A stretch of 64,000 nucleotides of DNA. Origin: Legionella rubrilucens (GTDB lineage Bacteria > Pseudomonadota > Gammaproteobacteria > Legionellales > Legionellaceae). The translations under genes and the position numbers were made by a program. Shown piece after piece: positions 19,178 to 29,248 of the stretch (position 1 is the stretch's first letter; each line of letters begins with the position of its first letter). A model generated the notes under the pieces. The model did no database searches. It was not told the origin of the DNA and saw only the letters and a list, made by a program, of their open reading frames with translations. The stretch spans positions 516,698 to 580,697 of the forward strand of contig NZ_LNYT01000022.1 of assembly GCF_001468125.1 (NCBI RefSeq), read 5' to 3'.

Positions 19178-20451
19178 CTGATGATAAAAAACAACACAAA
19201 AATCAGAGTGAGGACAACGACCCAGGCATTGATTTTCTGTCGTGTGATTAATTTCAGCACCGTATAAAAAATAATACCGCTGCCTATGCCATCCGCAATG
19301 GACGCTGTGAACGGAATCATCATGATGGTCAGCATGCAGGGGGCCGTTTCCGTGAGATCAGAAAGCGTGAGTTCATTGACATGTTTCATCATGCAGCAGG
19401 CAACGTACAGCAAGGCAGGACCTACTGCGTAGCTTGGGATCATCTGTGCTAAAGGAAAGAAAAACAGCATCAAAAGAAAACCGACGGCAATGACCATGGC
19501 GGTAAGGCCCGTCCGCCCGCCGCTTTCAATACCGGCGGCCGACTCAATGTAAGGGGAGGTGCTCGCGGAACCCAGCACACCAGCCAGTGTTGAAGCGGCC
19601 GCATCGGCGGTTAAACTGCGGCTTAACCGTTGCGGATAATCCTTTTCCTCTTTAAACAGCGATTGATTCAGCAAGCCAACCAGGGTGCCGGTCGCATCAA
19701 AGACTGCAATGAGAAAAAAGGTAAAGGTCGCTTTGATGGCGGCAATGGATGAAAGGCCTGAAAAATCAAGCGCCAGGAAAGTCGGCTTCATGGAGGGAGG
19801 CAAGGCCACAATACCCTGCCAACGCGTGAGTCCGACGAGCAGGCTTAAGAGGCTGATGCCTAGAATGCTGATGATGATGGCCGCAGGGACTTTATAATAA
19901 TCGAGAATGAGAATCAGCAGAAAGCCAAGAAAGAAAAGCAGGCTTTCCAGGCGCGTGATGTCACCGAGGCGCATCATGGTGTGTTCATCGCTGACAATGA
20001 TCTGGCTGCTCTTTAAGGCAATGAGCGCAATGAGCAGGCTGATGCCGATGAGAATGGCTATTTGCAGATTTTGCGGAATGGCTTCAAGCAGCAGACGCCT
20101 GAGGGGCGTCAGGCTGACAATAAAAAACAAAAGCCCGGATATAAACACCATGGCCAGTGCATGCGGCCAGTCAATGCCCATGCTGAGCACCACGCTGTAG
20201 GTGAAATAGATGTTCAATGCCATGCCCGGGGCCACGCCAATGGGGGTGTTGGCCCACCAGCCGGTGAGTGCGCAGGCAAAGGCGGTGACTAAACAGGTGG
20301 CAGTGAATACAGCACCCTGATCCATGCCGGCTTCATGCAGAATGGCTGGATTGACAAAGGCAATGTACACCATGGTCAGAAAGGTGGTTATACCGGCAAT
20401 GACTTCAGTGGTGATCGAAACCGAAGCAACATCCTTTTTGGCTTTTTCCAT
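19174..20451 (-). CDS. NCS2-family purine permease (AzgA/PbuG-like)
   Basis: A 425-residue inner-membrane nucleobase carrier. The N-terminal block TTFLTMVYIAFVNPAIL and GVAPGMALNIYFTY are typical of the AzgA/YgfQ group, which imports hypoxanthine, guanine or adenine. ASTSPYIESAAGIESGGRTGLTA is the second family signature. About twelve to fourteen segments. Single gene; the substrate within the purines is not determined. Confidence 0.9.
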   Translation of the reverse strand: MEKAKKDVASVSITTEVIAGITTFLTMVYIAFVNPAILHEAGMDQGAVFTATCLVTAFACALTGWWANTPIGVAPGMALNIYFTYSVVLSMGIDWPHALAMVFISGLLFFIVSLTPLRRLLLEAIPQNLQIAILIGISLLIALIALKSSQIIVSDEHTMMRLGDITRLESLLFFLGFLLILILDYYKVPAAIIISILGISLLSLLVGLTRWQGIVALPPSMKPTFLALDFSGLSSIAAIKATFTFFLIAVFDATGTLVGLLNQSLFKEEKDYPQRLSRSLTADAAASTLAGVLGSASTSPYIESAAGIESGGRTGLTAMVIAVGFLLMLFFFPLAQMIPSYAVGPALLYVACCMMKHVNELTLSDLTETAPCMLTIMMIPFTASIADGIGSGIIFYTVLKLITRQKINAWVVVLTLIFVLFFIIS

Positions 20452-20511
20452 GGTTTAAGGGTACGTGGGGTAAAACGCAATCGTACACAAGGAACAGAGG
20501 GCTTGGCAATG

Positions 20512-21318
20512 TCAGATGTGGAGATTTAATACGCTGAAAATAATTTCAATGGTAATTAAAACAATAATGATCACTTCCAGGCCATGGGAGTGGCGATTCT
20601 CCAGGTAACTGTTAAACATATCAAAAATTTCGTTTAAGGTATCCAGACGATGGTTCAAGGCATTAACCCGCCGTTGAATATGAAGGTAGCGTTCCAGCAT
20701 GGTGTAGTATTCTTCAAGGGTCGGGTGCTGCCAGAAATACTTGGGATGGTAGAGGAAATTACTGATTAAATTCATTTCAGTAATGGTTCCTAAAATTTCG
20801 CCAATCACCTGCCTTATCTGATTGCGGGTGATCCGCATCTGGCCTTTGTTGGAAATGCTTTGGATCATGGGGGTGTATTTCTCAATCAAGGCTTCAATGA
20901 CCGTTTCAAAATACTGCAATTTGACCGATTGTGAAAAACCATAGGAAAGGCTGAGCTTCAGTTCTTCGTTGTCGCCTTCGATGATCAGGCAATCCACATC
21001 AAAAAAATCATGCGGCTCAATGGCGGTTCGGTCGCCGATCTGATAGCTGAACTCATCACGCACACGAAAGGGCACCGGCTTGTCGACAAACAGTTTAATG
21101 GTATCGAGGTAATTGCGGATGCGATGGCGTTTAATTCCCCAGGAAACCACCGTCCCGTTTTTAAAGACAAACAGGGTGTAGGTATTGGCGTCAATGGGGC
21201 TGAGCCTCAACACATCGCGGGAACGAACGGATGAATAACCCACCAGGGCTGTTTTAAAGTGATGATCCAGACGCGTCAGATCAATGGTATTACCGATACA
21301 ATAACTTAGGCATTCCAT
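20512..21318 (-). CDS. RMND1/Sif2 family (DUF155) protein
   Basis: A 268-residue protein of the DUF155 family, named for yeast Sif2/Rmd1 and human RMND1 of mitochondria. Seen: VFKNGTVVSWGI (about residues 50-60), the domain's best conserved block, a helical middle region, and one C-terminal membrane segment (about 248-266) that would anchor it facing the cytoplasm. Bacterial function is unknown. Single gene. Confidence 0.8.
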   Translation of the reverse strand: MECLSYCIGNTIDLTRLDHHFKTALVGYSSVRSRDVLRLSPIDANTYTLFVFKNGTVVSWGIKRHRIRNYLDTIKLFVDKPVPFRVRDEFSYQIGDRTAIEPHDFFDVDCLIIEGDNEELKLSLSYGFSQSVKLQYFETVIEALIEKYTPMIQSISNKGQMRITRNQIRQVIGEILGTITEMNLISNFLYHPKYFWQHPTLEEYYTMLERYLHIQRRVNALNHRLDTLNEIFDMFNSYLENRHSHGLEVIIIVLITIEIIFSVLNLHI

Positions 21319-21402
21319 AATAAGGTCTCAAAATGGCAACAGAACCCGTGATTCATGGCGAATCACAGGCTTGCCTGCAAGTATACCGCAAAAGCTTATA
21401 AA

Positions 21403-21672
21403 CTACTCGGTCTCCGCCGTTTCTCTGCCGGAATACGCTTTTTTGCGATCGGTAGCGCCGCTTAGCCATTGCGGACAAACTTCAAGAATTTCAGCAATTT
21501 TGTCTAATTGCTCCGGAGAAGGCAGCAAGTGTCCAAAGAGCATGGCATTGGCCAAATGGCGGGTCACACCGAACACTTTAGCTACTGCCTTGGTTTTTTC
21601 TGTTATATCTTCTGGAAAATCCAACAACGCCAATTCACGATTGAAACGTTGTGAGAATACTTTATTATTCAT
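21403..21672 (-). CDS. Small HTH (XRE/CI-like) regulator
   Basis: An 89-residue protein. Residues 5-70 follow the pattern of phage CI-type repressor N-terminal domains: a helix-turn-helix in KAVAKVFGVTRHLANAMLFG, then PSPEQLDKIAEILEVCPQWLSG, the typical closing helices. No effector or dimerisation domain follows, only a charged tail. Targets unknown. It is monocistronic between the DUF155 and EAL-HDOD genes. Confidence 0.65.
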   Translation of the reverse strand: MNNKVFSQRFNRELALLDFPEDITEKTKAVAKVFGVTRHLANAMLFGHLLPSPEQLDKIAEILEVCPQWLSGATDRKKAYSGRETAETE

Positions 21673-21846
21673 TCTTCACTCCATGAAATCGTTCTGCCAG
21701 CATCCTTAAGACGCTGCCCACTTACCTGTCAATCCTTGATACAGGGTTAATCTGTTATAACTTATTTTTTTTAAGAGGCAAAGTGTTTTTGCCTGAAGGC
21801 GGCAATTTTTTCACTATTATCCAAGATGTTGTGTCGCTTAACGTGG

Positions 21847-23082
21847 TTAATCCAGCAATTGCATCACGTGATTGGAGTATTCAATGCCATCCAGGTAGGC
21901 GAAAATGAAACTATCCTGCGGAAAATTGAAATCCCTCAGTTTTTCAAACTCCCCGCGTTCATAAAATTCAACGGCTGACAAAATCTGCCCTAGACCGCCT
22001 TTGCGATGCAGCAGGGCTTTATTTAACTCTTCACTTAACGAAATTTTGGCAAGCAGGGTGGGCATGGGTTCATTTAAAATCGCATCTAACGTCGACAACA
22101 TACCCACAGTATACGCCTGATGCGGTGCGGCAAGCCCTGTTTGCCGGGCGAGCGATTGACACATTTTGGCACGAATCAAGGTTTGTTCGAGCACGCTGTG
22201 GGCGACATCATCGAGACTTGAAACGAGTAACAGGCTAATCCAGTCGCGGATTTGAATAAGCCCCAGTTGTTGAATGGCGTCCAGCAGGCTGTCAATCTTT
22301 TTTCCTGCGTAAAGGGCAGCGGAATTGGCCAGTCTTAAAATACGGTAGCTTAGTTTGGGAATCTGCAGAATGATTTCTTCCACACGCTCCATGTGAATGT
22401 CGGGATTATGCAGTTCGGTGAGCAGGCGCAAAAGATGGGTTTTGTTTTCCGAAATTTTTTCACCGTGGATTAAATCGGGGCGGTTGAAAAAATAACCCTG
22501 GAAGAGGTGGAAGCCCAATTCCTGGCAACGGGTAAAATGCTGTCGGGTTTCAATTTTTTCAGCAAGCAGTTTGCCTTTGAATTTTAAATTTTTTAACCGC
22601 GTCAGTTGCTCAATGACCTCCGCTTCCGATAAATTCAACACGTCGATTTTGATGACATCCGCAATGGCAATTAAAGGCAGTAACTCGTCTTTATAGACAA
22701 AATCATCGAGTGCAAATTTATACCCGCGTTTGGCCAGCGTGAGAACAACCCCGATCAACTCCTCATCCACATAGGTGTCCTCGAGGATTTCAATGACAAT
22801 TTTATTGCTGGGCAATAATTTGGGGATTTGTTCAATCAGGTGTTTACGTGTGAAATTAATGTAGGCAGGGTAACTGCCAATAATCAATTCCAGATCAAGG
22901 TGAGCAAATAAATGTGAAATAACAAAGGAGGTGGCTTTATCGCCCTCCAGGGAATTGGCCGGGCTAAGATTGGCGTGTAGGCTGTCGCCATCACGATACA
23001 GCAATTCATAAGCGCATACCGTGCCGGAACTATTAAAAATCTCTTGTCGCGCAAATAAAGTTCCCAGAACTGGCTCCATCAA
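21847..23082 (-). CDS. EAL-HDOD signalling protein (YuxH-like)
   Basis: 411 residues. The N-terminal EAL domain (about 10-200) has ELLYR in place of the EAL motif, then EILE, LDDF, KID and AEKIE, and ends with FQGYFFNRP. Most metal and catalytic positions seem kept, but the family often binds rather than cleaves cyclic-di-GMP, so activity is unsure. The C-terminal HDOD domain (about 205-390) is a degenerate HD fold used in signalling. It has no input domain or membrane segment. Probably a cytoplasmic regulator. Confidence 0.85.
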   Translation of the reverse strand: MMEPVLGTLFARQEIFNSSGTVCAYELLYRDGDSLHANLSPANSLEGDKATSFVISHLFAHLDLELIIGSYPAYINFTRKHLIEQIPKLLPSNKIVIEILEDTYVDEELIGVVLTLAKRGYKFALDDFVYKDELLPLIAIADVIKIDVLNLSEAEVIEQLTRLKNLKFKGKLLAEKIETRQHFTRCQELGFHLFQGYFFNRPDLIHGEKISENKTHLLRLLTELHNPDIHMERVEEIILQIPKLSYRILRLANSAALYAGKKIDSLLDAIQQLGLIQIRDWISLLLVSSLDDVAHSVLEQTLIRAKMCQSLARQTGLAAPHQAYTVGMLSTLDAILNEPMPTLLAKISLSEELNKALLHRKGGLGQILSAVEFYERGEFEKLRDFNFPQDSFIFAYLDGIEYSNHVMQLLD

Positions 23083-23169
23083 TTTTTTCTACCGCATCTA
23101 AGCTAAGTATAATCGACAAATAAAGAGTTTCTATCGGTTTTCAACAAAAAGATTCCATGCCGCCGGGAA

Positions 23170-24624
23170 TTAATTTTCCCGGCTGTAAAAATTCAAATCC
23201 AGTTCACGGGCGGCCCGAACATCATCGAGACGTTTAACCGGCATGGTATGCGGTGCGTTTCGTACAAGTTCCGGGTTTCTCTGTGCCTCATCGCGAATAG
23301 CCTGCATTGCTGCAATAAAACTGTCGAGTTCAGCACGGCATTCGGTTTCCGTCGGTTCAATTAACAGGCATTCCGGCACCAAAAGCGGGAAATAGGTTGT
23401 CGGTGCATGAAAGCCGTAATCAAGCAGGCGTTTAGCGAGATCCATGGCGGTAATGCCATAATTTTTCTTTTCCTGACTTAGGGTTAAGATGAATTCATGA
23501 CTCGCGCGTCGTCCAGGATAGGCTGCCTGAAATCCTGCTTTGGTTAATGAAGCCAGTAAATAGTTGGCATTCAGGGTCGCCAGATCAGCCACCTCCGACA
23601 GGCCTTCCTTACCCAGTATCCGGGTATAAAAATAAGCGCGCAGCAGAATACCGGCATTGCCCATGAAGGTGGAGAGGCGGCCGATGCTTTGCGGGTAATC
23701 GGCACGCGTTGCCCAGCGGTATTGATCCTGCTCTTTCATAACAATCGGCAGAGGTAAATAGGGCAGCAAACGCTTGCCTACCGCGACAGGACCTGCACCC
23801 GGGCCACCGCCGCCATGCGGGGTTGCAAACGTTTTATGCAGGTTTAAGTGCATGACATCAAAGCCCATATCGCCTGGGCGAACCTTGCCAAGAATGGCGT
23901 TAAGATTAGCGCCATCATAGTACAATAACCCGCCGGCCTGGTGGATTATTGCGGCAATGTCTTTAATCTGGCGCATGAACAGTCCGAGCGTCGAGGGGTT
24001 GGTTAACATAATTCCGGCCGTGCGCGGACCAACCTTGCTTTTTAATACGTCCAGATCGATATCGCCGTCTTTGGATGTCTCAATTTCAACTACTTTAAAA
24101 CCGCACATTGCCGCGGAAGCGGGGTTTGTGCCATGGGCTGCTTCAGGAATGAGTATTTCATCCCTTGCCGTATCGCCGCGCGATTGATGGTAAGCTTTAA
24201 TCATCGCGACCCCGGCAAATTCCCCCTGGGATCCGGCCATTGGGGTTAAGGATACGCCGGGCATGCCGGTAATTTCGGCGATATAGGTTTGCAACTCATG
24301 GAGCGCCTGTAAAAATCCCTGGCTGTTTTCTGCCGGTACCAACGGATGGCGATTGTTAAACCCGGGGAGCGTTGCAGCCTTGTGAACCCCACGGGGATTG
24401 TATTTCATGGTACAGGACCCAAGCGGATAGAAATGCGTATCGATTGAAAAATTTTTCTGCGACAGGCGCGTGTAGTGCCTGACCACCTGCAATTCGGAAC
24501 AGGAGGGGAAGCGGGGCAACTGTTTACGTAAAAATCGGGCCGGGATGTCTTGAGCCGGTTGTTGCGGTCCAGGGGCTTGCGCGGTGGCTTGCCGATGCGT
24601 TTGCGAACGCTCAAAAATCAACAT
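23170..24624 (-). CDS. gcvPB: Glycine dehydrogenase (decarboxylating) subunit 2
   Basis: The C-terminal half of the P-protein as a separate 484-residue subunit. It decarboxylates glycine and passes the aminomethyl group to GcvH lipoate. The PLP lysine is in [18 protein letters not shown], and [15 protein letters not shown] is typical of the N-terminal part. Last gene of the gcvT-gcvH-gcvPA-yciI-gcvPB operon; its start overlaps the yciI stop by seven bases. Split P-proteins are common in Legionella, Bacillus and Thermus. Confidence 0.97.
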   Translation of the reverse strand: MLIFERSQTHRQATAQAPGPQQPAQDIPARFLRKQLPRFPSCSELQVVRHYTRLSQKNFSIDTHFYPLGSCTMKYNPRGVHKAATLPGFNNRHPLVPAENSQGFLQALHELQTYIAEITGMPGVSLTPMAGSQGEFAGVAMIKAYHQSRGDTARDEILIPEAAHGTNPASAAMCGFKVVEIETSKDGDIDLDVLKSKVGPRTAGIMLTNPSTLGLFMRQIKDIAAIIHQAGGLLYYDGANLNAILGKVRPGDMGFDVMHLNLHKTFATPHGGGGPGAGPVAVGKRLLPYLPLPIVMKEQDQYRWATRADYPQSIGRLSTFMGNAGILLRAYFYTRILGKEGLSEVADLATLNANYLLASLTKAGFQAAYPGRRASHEFILTLSQEKKNYGITAMDLAKRLLDYGFHAPTTYFPLLVPECLLIEPTETECRAELDSFIAAMQAIRDEAQRNPELVRNAPHTMPVKRLDDVRAARELDLNFYSREN

Positions 24625-24926
24625 AATTTTCCCTCCGAATTTTGAATGATCGCCTTTAATTCGTCACGGTGCTTAACGGGCGTAAATTCAATGATTTTAT
24701 AGTCAGCAATTTCAGCCAGATAATAAGGGTCCTGTCTTAACACCTCTTCCAGGTGTTCCCGGTTTTTTGTGGCAGCGATAATGATGCCGCCGGTGCGGGG
24801 TACCATGGGACCTGAAGCCAGCAACAGGCCCTGTTTGTAGTGGTAATCAAGGAATTCGCGATGCGCCTGCAGGTATTTGTCGACTTCGCTAATCGGAGTT
24901 TTATACGTCAATTGCACAATAAACAT
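24618..24926 (-). CDS. YciI-family protein inside the glycine cleavage operon
   Basis: 102 residues, a complete YciI/YCII domain with the core His-Asp type arrangement: [20 protein letters not shown] and the [13 protein letters not shown] segment. YciI proteins are small ferredoxin-like folds of uncertain enzymatic role. It is translationally coupled on both sides: one base overlap with the gcvPA stop and seven with the gcvPB start. A role tied to glycine cleavage is suggested by position only. Confidence 0.85.
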   Translation of the reverse strand: MFIVQLTYKTPISEVDKYLQAHREFLDYHYKQGLLLASGPMVPRTGGIIIAATKNREHLEEVLRQDPYYLAEIADYKIIEFTPVKHRDELKAIIQNSEGKLC

Positions 24927-26296
24927 CAGCTGCCTCGCTTACTCAGGATTTGGGTTAACGCCTCTTCATACTGTTTGATTTCCTCAGGAGTACGCATTTC
25001 GGTGGCGCAGATTAGCAAGGTGTCCTTCAACGCAGGGTAATGGCTTGCTACGGGATAACCGCCGGCAATTCCCCGCGCATAAAGCGCATGGAGCACGTCA
25101 TCGATCGGCTGATTGAATTTCAGCAGGACCTCATGGAAGAACGGTGCGGAGAAAACCCGTTCTACCCCAGGGACGCGGCACAGGGAGGCGGCCAGTTCCT
25201 GAGTATTCTGATGACAACTTAATGCGACCTGATGAAGTCCATCCGGACCAAGCAGACTCATGTGAATGGTGGCTGCAGTAACCAGCAAGCCCTGATTGGT
25301 ACAGATATTCGACATGGCCTTGCCGCGACGGATGTGCTGCTCGCGGGCCTGCAAGGTCAGAGTGAAGCCGGTTTTTCCATCCTTATCGACTGTTCTGCCG
25401 ATAAGGCGTCCAGGCATTTGCCGTACGTAATCCAGGCGGGTGCTGAAAAATCCAAAATAAGGGCCGCCAGAAGCCATGGGCGATCCCATGGGTTGGCCTT
25501 CGCCGCAGACGATGTCAACCCCTTTGCTTCCCCATTCGCCCGGTGATTTTAATAAACCCAGCGACACCGGATTGACGCAGGCTATGCTGATGACGTGATG
25601 CTCAGCAGCCCAGTCGCACAATTCATCCACTTCTTCCAGGCAACCAAAGAAATTGGGTTGGCTTATCACCAGCGCCGTGATGTCCTCGTGATTGTACTTT
25701 TCAACCGCAGCAAGCGGCGTAATCCCCTGCTGGTCGTCAAAAGGCAGAGTAATCACTTCAATGTGCTGATTGCGAACCACCGTTTCCAGGGTTTCACGAT
25801 AAAAGGGATGAACCGTGCCGGCCACGAGAATACGGTTTGTTTTACTGCGCTTGTTAATGCGTACCGCCATGAGCACGGCTTCTGCCAGGGCTGTTGCCCC
25901 GTCATACATGGACGCGTTGGCGACATCCATGCCCGTCAATTCGGCAATCATGGTCTGGTATTCGTACAATAACTGCAGCGTTCCCTGACTGGCTTCGGCC
26001 TGGTAGGGGGTGTAGGCGGTTAAAAATTCGCCTCGCGAGGTAATGTCCCAGACGGCGGCGGGGATGTGATGCTCATAACAGCCCGCGCCGATAAAGCAGC
26101 AGGCATTGCTGTTTTTAGAGGCCAGGTGATGAGCCTCCCTCAGCATGGCCATCTCGTTCAGCCCCGGAGGAATATTTTTTAACTCCTGATAACGAAGTTC
26201 GGCTGGGATTTCATCAAACAGGTTTTCAATACCGGCGTCGCCTATGGTTTTAAGCATCGCCTGAATGTCATCTTGCGTATGCGGTGTATAAGGCAT
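24926..26296 (-). CDS. gcvPA: Glycine dehydrogenase (decarboxylating) subunit 1
   Basis: The N-terminal half of the P-protein, 456 residues. It forms the alpha subunit with GcvPB. Typical blocks are ENLFDEIPAELR, FIGAGCYEHHIPAAVWDI, TAYTPYQAEASQGTLQ and NICTNQGL. The gene begins just one base after the gcvH stop region and overlaps yciI by one base. Confidence 0.97.
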   Translation of the reverse strand: MPYTPHTQDDIQAMLKTIGDAGIENLFDEIPAELRYQELKNIPPGLNEMAMLREAHHLASKNSNACCFIGAGCYEHHIPAAVWDITSRGEFLTAYTPYQAEASQGTLQLLYEYQTMIAELTGMDVANASMYDGATALAEAVLMAVRINKRSKTNRILVAGTVHPFYRETLETVVRNQHIEVITLPFDDQQGITPLAAVEKYNHEDITALVISQPNFFGCLEEVDELCDWAAEHHVISIACVNPVSLGLLKSPGEWGSKGVDIVCGEGQPMGSPMASGGPYFGFFSTRLDYVRQMPGRLIGRTVDKDGKTGFTLTLQAREQHIRRGKAMSNICTNQGLLVTAATIHMSLLGPDGLHQVALSCHQNTQELAASLCRVPGVERVFSAPFFHEVLLKFNQPIDDVLHALYARGIAGGYPVASHYPALKDTLLICATEMRTPEEIKQYEEALTQILSKRGS

Positions 26297-26297
26297 G

Positions 26298-26675
26298 TTA
26301 ATGATCCTCGGCTATCTCTTGCTGATATTGTTCGGCATTGAGCAGGTTCTCCAGTTCGGCCGGATTGCTGGCTTTCATTTTGACCAGCCAGCCTGCACCG
26401 TAAGGATCGGAATTCACAAGGGCAGGATTGCTGTTCACTTCCTCATTTACGGCAATGACCGTCCCGCTTAAGGGGGCGTAGAAATCCGAAGCGGCTTTTA
26501 CCGATTCAACTACGCCGAGCTCCTCACCGGCACTGACTTCATCCCCTACTTCGGGTAATTCCACAAACACCATGTCGCCCAGCAACTGTTGGGCATGATC
26601 GGTAATGCCCACAATCATTTCTTCGTTATTTTGTTTCAACCACTCATGGGTCTGGGTAAATTTTAAATCGTTCAT
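26298..26675 (-). CDS. gcvH: Glycine cleavage system H protein
   Basis: A 125-residue lipoyl carrier that shuttles the aminomethyl intermediate between P, T and L proteins. The lipoylated lysine is in [11 protein letters not shown] (around residue 61). Length and the N-terminal TQTHEWLK are typical. Second gene of the gcv operon. Confidence 0.97.
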   Translation of the reverse strand: MNDLKFTQTHEWLKQNNEEMIVGITDHAQQLLGDMVFVELPEVGDEVSAGEELGVVESVKAASDFYAPLSGTVIAVNEEVNSNPALVNSDPYGAGWLVKMKASNPAELENLLNAEQYQQEIAEDH

Positions 26676-26713
26676 TCTTCTTCCTTTTTTTAATACAAGC
26701 CTTGCCCATGACC

Positions 26714-27796
26714 TCAGATTGGTTTGCCCTGCTTGATAAAGCGGGGTTTGGTGACCTGGGCGGGAATCAGTTTGCCGCGGATATCCACCATGACCTCATC
26801 GCCGGTTTCAACAGGGACACGGGCTAAGGCAATGGATTGTGCCAGCGTAGGGGAATAAGTGCCGCTGGTGATGACGCCGTCGGTGTGGCCATGGACAACG
26901 ACCCGTTGACCTGGACGCATAATGCCTTTGTCGTTAAGGATAAGGCCGACCATTTTGCGCTTAAGCCCCTGTTGCTTTTGGGATAATAAGGCGCCCATGC
27001 CGATAAAATCGCGGTCTTCAGGTTGCCATTTAATGGTCCAGGCAAGGCCGGATTCCAGGGGGGTTGTGGTTTCGTCCATGTCCTGACCGTAAAGCAACAT
27101 GCCGGCTTCGAGTCTTAGGGTATCGCGTGACGCGAGACCGCAGGGTTTGACGCCGGCCTTCAGTAAGGCGTCCCAGAGCTGGCCGATTTGCCGGGCTGGC
27201 AGAACAATTTCCAGGCCGTCTTCACCGGTATAGCCGGTCCGGGCAAAAAAATAATCATCGACATCCACGCATTCAAAGCCGGTTAAGGTGGAGATGGCAT
27301 CGATTTGCGCAGGCGTTAATACACTCAAGGCCCTGGCAATGGCATTGGGACCCTGCACGGCCAGCATGGCCAGCTCAGGACGCTCAAGCAGGCCGACGGA
27401 AAAGCCGCTGCTTTTTTCCCGAATCCATTTTAAATCATGATTGCGGGTGGCTGAATTTAAAATAAGACGGTAATTATCGGATGTGCGTTGATAGACAATG
27501 AGATCGTCAATGATTCCACCATGTTCATTGCACATGCAGCTGTAAAGGGCACGGCCGGTGTGCTGCAATTGATCCACGTCATTGGTGAGCAGTCTGCGTA
27601 AAAATTGGCGTCCACCGGCGCCAAGCACGTCTACGATGGTCATGTGAGACACATCGAACATGCCGGCGTCATTGCGTACCGCGTGATGCTCGTCGAGTTG
27701 CGAGCCATAATGCAGCGGCATGTCCCAACCATGAAAATCAACCATTCTGGCGCCTAAAGACAGGTGCGCGGCGTGCAGCGGCGTCTTTGCGATCAT
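26714..27796 (-). CDS. gcvT: Aminomethyltransferase (T protein)
   Basis: Releases ammonia and gives methylenetetrahydrofolate. About 360 residues starting at MIAKTPL. Seen: [24 protein letters not shown], the folate-binding DVSHM and [11 protein letters not shown] choose ATG 27796, which has AAGGAG six bases upstream, over GTG 27820. First gene of the operon, with a good promoter at 27833-27860. I looked for a glycine riboswitch in the short leader and did not find one. Confidence 0.96.
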   Translation of the reverse strand: MIAKTPLHAAHLSLGARMVDFHGWDMPLHYGSQLDEHHAVRNDAGMFDVSHMTIVDVLGAGGRQFLRRLLTNDVDQLQHTGRALYSCMCNEHGGIIDDLIVYQRTSDNYRLILNSATRNHDLKWIREKSSGFSVGLLERPELAMLAVQGPNAIARALSVLTPAQIDAISTLTGFECVDVDDYFFARTGYTGEDGLEIVLPARQIGQLWDALLKAGVKPCGLASRDTLRLEAGMLLYGQDMDETTTPLESGLAWTIKWQPEDRDFIGMGALLSQKQQGLKRKMVGLILNDKGIMRPGQRVVVHGHTDGVITSGTYSPTLAQSIALARVPVETGDEVMVDIRGKLIPAQVTKPRFIKQGKPI

Positions 27797-27832
27797 AGTG
27801 ACTCCTTCCTTTTCTCGCACGGGGTGCGAATG

Positions 27833-27860
27833 ATTATACTCAGTTCAGTTTTGGTAACAA
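27833..27860 (-). promoter_or_regulatory. Promoter of the glycine cleavage operon
   Basis: A minus-strand TTGTTA, a 16-bp spacer and a perfect TATAAT. The transcript would start near 27826 with a 6-bp hairpin (TCGCAC/GTGCGA) at its very 5' end and only about 30 bases of leader before gcvT. Confidence 0.6.
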
Positions 27861-27882
27861 GAGGTACAGCCAATGAACATGG

Positions 27883-27908
27883 ACAGGGAAAAGACCCTTT
27901 TTCCCTGT
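27883..27908 (-). terminator. Possible terminator of the VOC gene
   Basis: A 10-bp inverted repeat (ACAGGGAAAA / TTTTCCCTGT) between the VOC gene stop and the gcv promoter. It lacks a clear T-run on the minus strand. Confidence 0.35.
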
Positions 27909-27956
27909 TGCAGCATGACCAACAGCCCTTAAATCTAGTATAGCCAAGCCAATGGG

Positions 27957-28427
27957 CTATTGTTTACCGAATAATTCAGCGGCTCGACGTCTGACTTCGT
28001 CTTCAGAAAGGTCCTCCACATGCGTGGCGACATACCAGGTGTGGCCGAATGGATCTTTAAACGCCCCGCTGCGATCGCCGTAAAATTGATCCGCTGCTTC
28101 ACGGGAGAGCGTGGCGCCGGCCTTGATCGCCTCGCCCAGGGTAGCATCCACGTTATGGACATAGACATGAATCCCGACAGGGGAGCCACCGTAATTGTCC
28201 GGCGCATGAATTTCCATCTCCGGGCACTCATCGGCCAGCATGATTTTAGAATCGCCGATTTTAAGTTCGGCATGGCCGACCTTGCCGTCGGGATTATCCA
28301 TACACATCACTTCTACCGCGCCAAAAACCTGCTTGTAAAAATCAATGGCCTGGCTTGCATTGTTGACAATGAGGTAGGGGGTAATGGTGCTGTATCCTTC
28401 CGGTGCAGCGGATGCTTGATTCGTCAT
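27957..28427 (-). CDS. VOC-family protein (glyoxalase/bleomycin-resistance fold, PhnB-like)
   Basis: 156 residues from ATG 28427, which has GGAGAG five bases upstream; the frame runs to 28514 without support. Pattern: TPYLIVNNASQAIDFYKQVFGA at the start, then MLADECPEMEI, VYVHNVDATLGEAIKAGA and DRSGAFKDPFGHTWYVATHVEDLS at the end. This matches the PhnB/YdhR-like branch of the VOC superfamily with two beta-alpha-beta-beta-beta modules. Substrate unknown. Confidence 0.85.
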   Translation of the reverse strand: MTNQASAAPEGYSTITPYLIVNNASQAIDFYKQVFGAVEVMCMDNPDGKVGHAELKIGDSKIMLADECPEMEIHAPDNYGGSPVGIHVYVHNVDATLGEAIKAGATLSREAADQFYGDRSGAFKDPFGHTWYVATHVEDLSEDEVRRRAAELFGKQ

Positions 28428-28528
28428 AATTCTCTCCGTGATATCTATATTATGTTGGGTAAAGCAGGGATGACAGAATGCGAATAATTGGCGTAAAATT
28501 AAACATAAGGACACGACTGACAGCGATC

Positions 28529-28723
28529 ATGTTTAATCCAAATCAATTCATCATGGTTTTAATCTGCGCCTTGCTATTATGGCTGGTGAATGGCTATGTT
28601 GTCATTGCCCCCTTGATTAATTTATTGTTTAACATGTTTCTTTTAGCCCTGCTGGTTCTTTACATCATGCAGTTTCTAGGGGTAATCCGCGATTGGCTGC
28701 CTGCCCCCAGGCTCTTTAAATAG
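28529..28723 (+). CDS. Small two-helix membrane protein
   Basis: About 64 residues from ATG 28529; the frame opens at 28478 within the leader of the divergent VOC gene. Two hydrophobic segments (about 8-26 and 29-52) are followed by RDWLPAPRLFK. No family recognised. Single gene in a short space. Confidence 0.5.
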   Translation: MFNPNQFIMVLICALLLWLVNGYVVIAPLINLLFNMFLLALLVLYIMQFLGVIRDWLPAPRLFK

Positions 28724-28855
28724 CGCATTAACAGGCCATTGCCGCGACATCCGTGAACGCGATTTAACGAACCGTTTCATTCAGTCTCTGGATGCCATGG
28801 AATATTTTCTGTAAGCCCTCTACACTGATTATAAAAGAAAAAGAAGGAGAGGGAT

Positions 28856-29221
28856 ATGTACAGAGGATGGAGTCTGGTCTTGTTCATGGCGATGAGCCCA
28901 TTGGTTTTGGCTGAGAATGATTTAGGACAAAAAACGTACGAGGCTGCCTGTCAGAACTGTCATGCGCCGAATCTTGCAGGGGGTGTTAAAGCACCGGCTG
29001 CTTTTGATGAAAAAGCCTGGGGCACTGTGTTTGAACGCGCGGCTGTCAAAGCGAAAGAAAACCCTTCACAATTTAAAACCCCGATGGATTACCTGCTTTA
29101 CAATGTTAAAATTGGTAAGGGATTAATGCATCACAATGGGTTATGCAATGAATCGGTGACCACAAACTGTTCCGATGACGCGTTGACGCAAGCGATTTTG
29201 TACATGAGCAAAAAGCACTGA
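28856..29221 (+). CDS. Periplasmic cytochrome c5-like protein
   Basis: 121 residues with a signal peptide ending at ALA-EN (residue 19) and one heme c site, CQNCH (Cys32, Cys35, His36). Two cysteines further on (CNESVTTNC) match the extra disulfide of the c5 type, and the Met in GLMHH may be the second heme ligand. Ribosome-binding site AAGGAGAG. It probably carries electrons in the periplasm; its partner is unknown. Confidence 0.85.
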   Translation: MYRGWSLVLFMAMSPLVLAENDLGQKTYEAACQNCHAPNLAGGVKAPAAFDEKAWGTVFERAAVKAKENPSQFKTPMDYLLYNVKIGKGLMHHNGLCNESVTTNCSDDALTQAILYMSKKH

Positions 29222-29248
29222 TTCATTCGCTTAAGGGAGAAAGCCTGC

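Noticed and set aside
27797..27956. Glycine riboswitch upstream of gcvT
   Set aside because: The leader after the predicted promoter is only about 30 bases long and lacks the conserved glycine-aptamer core.
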